A stretch of DNA of 64,000 bases. Source: Scheffersomyces stipitis CBS 6054. Its lineage: Eukaryota > Ascomycota > Pichiomycetes > Serinales > Debaryomycetaceae. Every line of letters starts with the position of its first letter. Position 1 is the first letter of the stretch. Below, in pieces: positions 60,946-64,000 of this stretch. The stretch covers positions 434,001-498,000 of the forward strand of contig NC_009068.1 in assembly GCF_000209165.1 (NCBI RefSeq), read 5' to 3'. A program made the position numbers and the translations under genes. Below the pieces are notes generated by a model. That model saw nothing but the letters and a program-made list of their open reading frames with translations, ran no database searches and was not told the origin of the DNA.

Positions 60946-61211
60946 CTTGCATAGACGCGTTGAAATACATCACAACGATTCTAGATCCTATTACGAAGGA
61001 GTTTATTGATAAAGAAAACAGAAGAGCTTAGCCAATTGTGCTAATTGATCGTACTGTAATTATCTCGGAGAAATATCTACGATCCCGAATATTATGTAAC
61101 GAATTTTGCACCCAAAAACCCAGGTGCATAACTATTATTCTAAATCATGGCTTCAACAGCCTTTTATATACATTCAAATCATATCCTTTCAGTTCTTTCA
61201 TTTTCGATCTG

Positions 61212-63044
61212 CTATTCGTCTTGCTCCTTGTCGTCTTCATCCTCATAACTGTCCTTAACATTCCATTGACAGCTGATATCCCATCTAGATCCCTTAGCAT
61301 TAATGCTCACATACTTAATGAACTTCAAGACCGTAGGATCTCTCAAAATCAACGTCAAGGAGTTCCACTTACATTGGCTAGTGTATAGAACACTATCATC
61401 GTTAGGATCGTTGGCACGGTAGATAGCAGGATCATCATCTTCTTCGAATTCACCGTCGTTGTCGCCATTCTTCTGTAGAGCCATACACAACTCGTATCCA
61501 CCAAATTCACCAGATTCCCAATTCTTAGGATTGATGGAGCTTGGAGTCAAGTTCAAGGTGGCCTCGAGCAAGGCATTCAATTCGTCATCATTACGAGTAA
61601 TCTTCTTGTCAGTAGTAGTTGCGAGGATAAAATCTTGACCAGGTCTAAATCTTCTCACCAATACTTGTTCACTGGTAACAATCAATCCTGTGACAAACTT
61701 TAACCACTTCTTAAATACAACAGATTTCAAGAATGATGCCAAGTCTGCTAATTTTTTGTCGGTTTCACTTTCTAAGTTCAATACTCCGAAGTTTGGTGCT
61801 TCTTGTGGTCCAACCAGGTTCACGAATTTAATGGATTTCTCAGTTATATCAAAATGCTTTGTTCCATCCATGTACATAAATCTTTGCTTGTGAGGTGGAA
61901 TTGCACATTTCCAAGGGTGATGTACTTGTTTGGAATTCTGTGGTACACTTGTATTCAATTCTGTGTTCTTGATCAAATCCCTCAATTCATTAGCATACTC
62001 CGTCTTAAGTATATCCTTAATTTCAACAACAGATTCTTCGGCAAATAGTTTACTCAAACTTTCCAAATTAGTCTTCTGGAAGTACAAAGGATTGATGTAT
62101 TCTTTCAAGTAATCCAATTCTATTTCCGAAAATTCGGAGGTTTCATCTTCGTAAATTTTTGCTTCTTCAACAGGAATATCTCTTCTGTAAGGTTTAGGGA
62201 AATCGTATTCTTGCAATTCCTTGCTCTGCAACTGTTGCAAAGTTGATCTTGATTCTGTTTCTTCCTGTTCTCCTGGAACAAAACCAGGCTCGCCGGATTG
62301 TGGAATGTGGAACCAACCTTGAATGGACAATCTCTGTTTATCCACTCTAACTTCTTCAACATCGTGGAAGGATCTGCCAGGTTGAACTGTGAAGAATGCA
62401 ATTTGGTTGAATTGTGGAACAAGTTTAACTTGAAAGTCGGTTTCTGGAACATTGTTCACAATTGCTGGAAACAAGCGCAAACCTCCCCCATATTGAGGCT
62501 TCCAGGTTCTATCTGGGTCAGGCAAGTACAAGATGAAACTGACTCTTCTCGAGCCAATGACATCGTCATGGGTTAACAAATGACAGCCCTTGGTATAAGT
62601 ATTGATTGACATATCCGTCTTCACCCCACTCAACTTACCACAGCCTGTAACTTTAGACACTACATCTCTAAACTGCTCAGAGTAGATAGCAGCTCTCAAC
62701 TTGTACAAGGATGGCAACCTAGAAAGATCATCCCAGTTCAAACCAGACAAGTTGGCAAGATCTCCCGACTGAAAAACCTTGTAGATATCAGTTTCCTTTT
62801 TGGTGAATGCAATTTCGCTCAAAACCTCGCTCCTCACATTTCTCAACAATGTATCATCCATAAGATCTCGAATCGTTCCCCATCTATAGGGCTGACTGTC
62901 TTCAATCTCTTTCGTCATCTCATCCTGAAATTTTTCACTCCAGATTTTCCCATTAAAGAAGGTGTGTATGTCTTCTGAGGTGAAAGAGGTATCCAACTTT
63001 TTTGTTGGAACCCCGTCCGACGTATCTTGTGGTCTCTTGGTCAT
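61212..63044 (-). CDS. TPA1: Tpa1/Ofd1-type 2-oxoglutarate and Fe(II)-dependent prolyl hydroxylase
   Basis: 610 residues. The N-terminal double-stranded beta-helix domain carries the Fe(II) ligands H159, D161 (in THDDV) and H227 (in RSFHDVEE) and the 2-oxoglutarate-binding R238 (in KQRLS). These are at the same residue numbers as the known ligands of S. cerevisiae Tpa1 (from memory). A second, structurally related domain without the metal triad follows (about 300-600). Tpa1 hydroxylates a proline of ribosomal protein uS12 (Rps23) and influences translation termination and hypoxic regulation (established for the family). The C-terminus is very acidic (DEDDKEQDE). Length is close to S. cerevisiae Tpa1 (644). 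Confidence 0.93.
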   Translation of the reverse strand: MTKRPQDTSDGVPTKKLDTSFTSEDIHTFFNGKIWSEKFQDEMTKEIEDSQPYRWGTIRDLMDDTLLRNVRSEVLSEIAFTKKETDIYKVFQSGDLANLSGLNWDDLSRLPSLYKLRAAIYSEQFRDVVSKVTGCGKLSGVKTDMSINTYTKGCHLLTHDDVIGSRRVSFILYLPDPDRTWKPQYGGGLRLFPAIVNNVPETDFQVKLVPQFNQIAFFTVQPGRSFHDVEEVRVDKQRLSIQGWFHIPQSGEPGFVPGEQEETESRSTLQQLQSKELQEYDFPKPYRRDIPVEEAKIYEDETSEFSEIELDYLKEYINPLYFQKTNLESLSKLFAEESVVEIKDILKTEYANELRDLIKNTELNTSVPQNSKQVHHPWKCAIPPHKQRFMYMDGTKHFDITEKSIKFVNLVGPQEAPNFGVLNLESETDKKLADLASFLKSVVFKKWLKFVTGLIVTSEQVLVRRFRPGQDFILATTTDKKITRNDDELNALLEATLNLTPSSINPKNWESGEFGGYELCMALQKNGDNDGEFEEDDDPAIYRANDPNDDSVLYTSQCKWNSLTLILRDPTVLKFIKYVSINAKGSRWDISCQWNVKDSYEDEDDKEQDE

Positions 63045-63965
63045 TTTTGAAGCGAGCCAGCAGTTGAAGCTGGAAAAATGTTACAACTCATCACCACTGA
63101 AATCGAACCAGAAAGTTATAATAAGCCCATCAAGTCGTAAGTGCCTGCACAGTGTTAGAGATGGACAACTGCATGTGCAGGTGTCTAAAATACGAGAGAA
63201 GCTTACAGAAAGATAATACTGAACTGCTGGGTCTTCTGTGTTTCCCGATAAAATAGACGCTAGTGTTGCAAATTAGCAATAAAAGTCACTAAAAAACGTG
63301 AATTTGTTATTCTTTGGTGATTGAAAAGCGATTCAAAAGGAGTTACAGTTGTCTTCTAGAGATCATTGAGACGACTTTCCGAAACTGGGAGGATGATCAC
63401 AAAGCTATCATGGTCTCAGAAGAAGCTAAGTAATAGCAAATAGTTTCCTCTATTGCATTGTTGCAATGGAAAAACTCTCAGATTTACTATTTCCATTACA
63501 TCTTCTACTTCCAAAAGCTTCCATACCTCCATCTATTTTGCAGCTCATTTATCTATTGTACCTGTACACAGTACATCTGATACGGTGTAGTTGAATCATA
63601 TCACGTGCCTCCGGTTCCGGGGTGAAAAATTGACTCATAGGAGTGAAAAATTCCACCTCAGTAAATATTTATATATATAAATATCGTTAATATATTTCTG
63701 GTTTCTTCTTTCTGACTCATATCTTTGAAACTATCACATACCAGTGGACATTGTAGCCATCATCTACTGCAACTACTTCTACTACTACAGCTGGTACTCT
63801 GACCACCACGTAGTCTATTCTGATTCAATTTCAGATCTGAGAAGAGCCAAACAGAACGATCTACACACCTAAGATTCAACTTCACTAGTTAAATTTGATT
63901 TCCCGGTTTTGACTTTCATTCACGTTTCAGATATTCATTAATATTCCCAAAATACACATACCATA
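63045..63965 (+). other. Divergent promoter region of TPA1 and the next gene
   Basis: 921 bp. It holds a CACGTG near 63602, a 20-bp AT palindrome at 63665-63684, and a pyrimidine/AT-rich leader before the ATG at 63966. No gene is supported. Confidence 0.55.
63665..63684. promoter_or_regulatory. 20-bp perfect AT palindrome with TATA-like core
   Basis: ATATTTATATATATAAATAT is self-complementary over all 20 bp and contains TATATA; 280 bp upstream of the partial gene. It can serve as a TATA element. Confidence 0.45.
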
Positions 63966-64000
63966 ATGTCAGTTTCTCCTCCGTTGTCGGCCAAGTCGTA
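63966..64000 (+). CDS. Partial gene, first 11 codons only
   Basis: An ATG at 63966 opens a frame (MSVSPPLSAKS) that runs off the window. The preceding 280 bp hold a strong TATA-like palindrome and a long leader without a closer start. The product cannot be identified from 11 residues. Confidence 0.5.
   Translation, partial: MSVSPPLSAKS

Larger units (their letters stand above)
60147..61211. other. Convergent region carrying a possible small gene
   Basis: 1065 bp between the 3' ends of the monooxygenase and TPA1. It contains a 64-codon ORF on the minus strand, a TATA box and an 18-bp tandem repeat (listed separately). Both neighbours end here, so promoter-like elements would have to serve a gene inside the gap. 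Confidence 0.55.

Overview
This window is nuclear DNA of a budding yeast of the CUG-Ser clade, almost certainly Scheffersomyces (Pichia) stipitis or a very close relative. The D-xylulokinase at 23974-25845 is recognised from memory as S. stipitis XYL3. Genes are compact and nearly intronless, and CUG codons fall where Ser suits the family better than Leu (for example in the methylmalonate-semialdehyde dehydrogenase). Protein descriptions here come from conceptual translation; CUG positions should be read as Ser.

Layout. 1-6071 (minus strand) is a non-LTR retrotransposon of the L1/Zorro type with two open reading frames that look intact; its 3' end lies left of the window. Its 5' end stops about 100 bp from an intron-containing tRNA-Pro(UGG). 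Then follow GDB1 (glycogen debranching), a mitochondrial methylmalonate-semialdehyde dehydrogenase, tRNA-Leu(UAA), a 3 kb stretch without credible ORFs, a HAP4-like activator gene with a 7-nt first exon, a 2-hydroxyacid dehydrogenase, SPC1 (signal peptidase), XYL3, an unrecognised mitochondrial protein, LYS1 and MAK11. From 32 to 44 kb lie CDC16, an HSV2-like PROPPIN, PET54, PUF3 and a KpsF/GutQ-type sugar-phosphate isomerase. From 44.8 to 64 kb lie a TSC2 (tuberin) homologue, an amino acid permease, a Vps62-family protein, CBR1, an FAD monooxygenase with an N-terminal extension, a possible 64-codon gene, TPA1, and the first codons of one more gene.

Themes. Several genes concern respiration and mitochondria: HAP4-like, PET54, PUF3, the semialdehyde dehydrogenase, CBR1 and the 524-aa protein. 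PET54 and PUF3 are divergent neighbours, and PET54 carries a consensus Puf3 site just after its stop codon. Nutrient signalling and carbon or nitrogen use is represented by TSC2, the permease, LYS1 with Gcn4-type sites, XYL3 and GDB1. These are ordinary eukaryotic single-gene units, not operons. The most unusual items are the intact LINE whose two ORFs are in the same frame with one UAA between them, the mini-exon of the HAP4-like gene, the arabinose-5-phosphate-isomerase-like protein and the TSC2 homologue (absent from S. cerevisiae).
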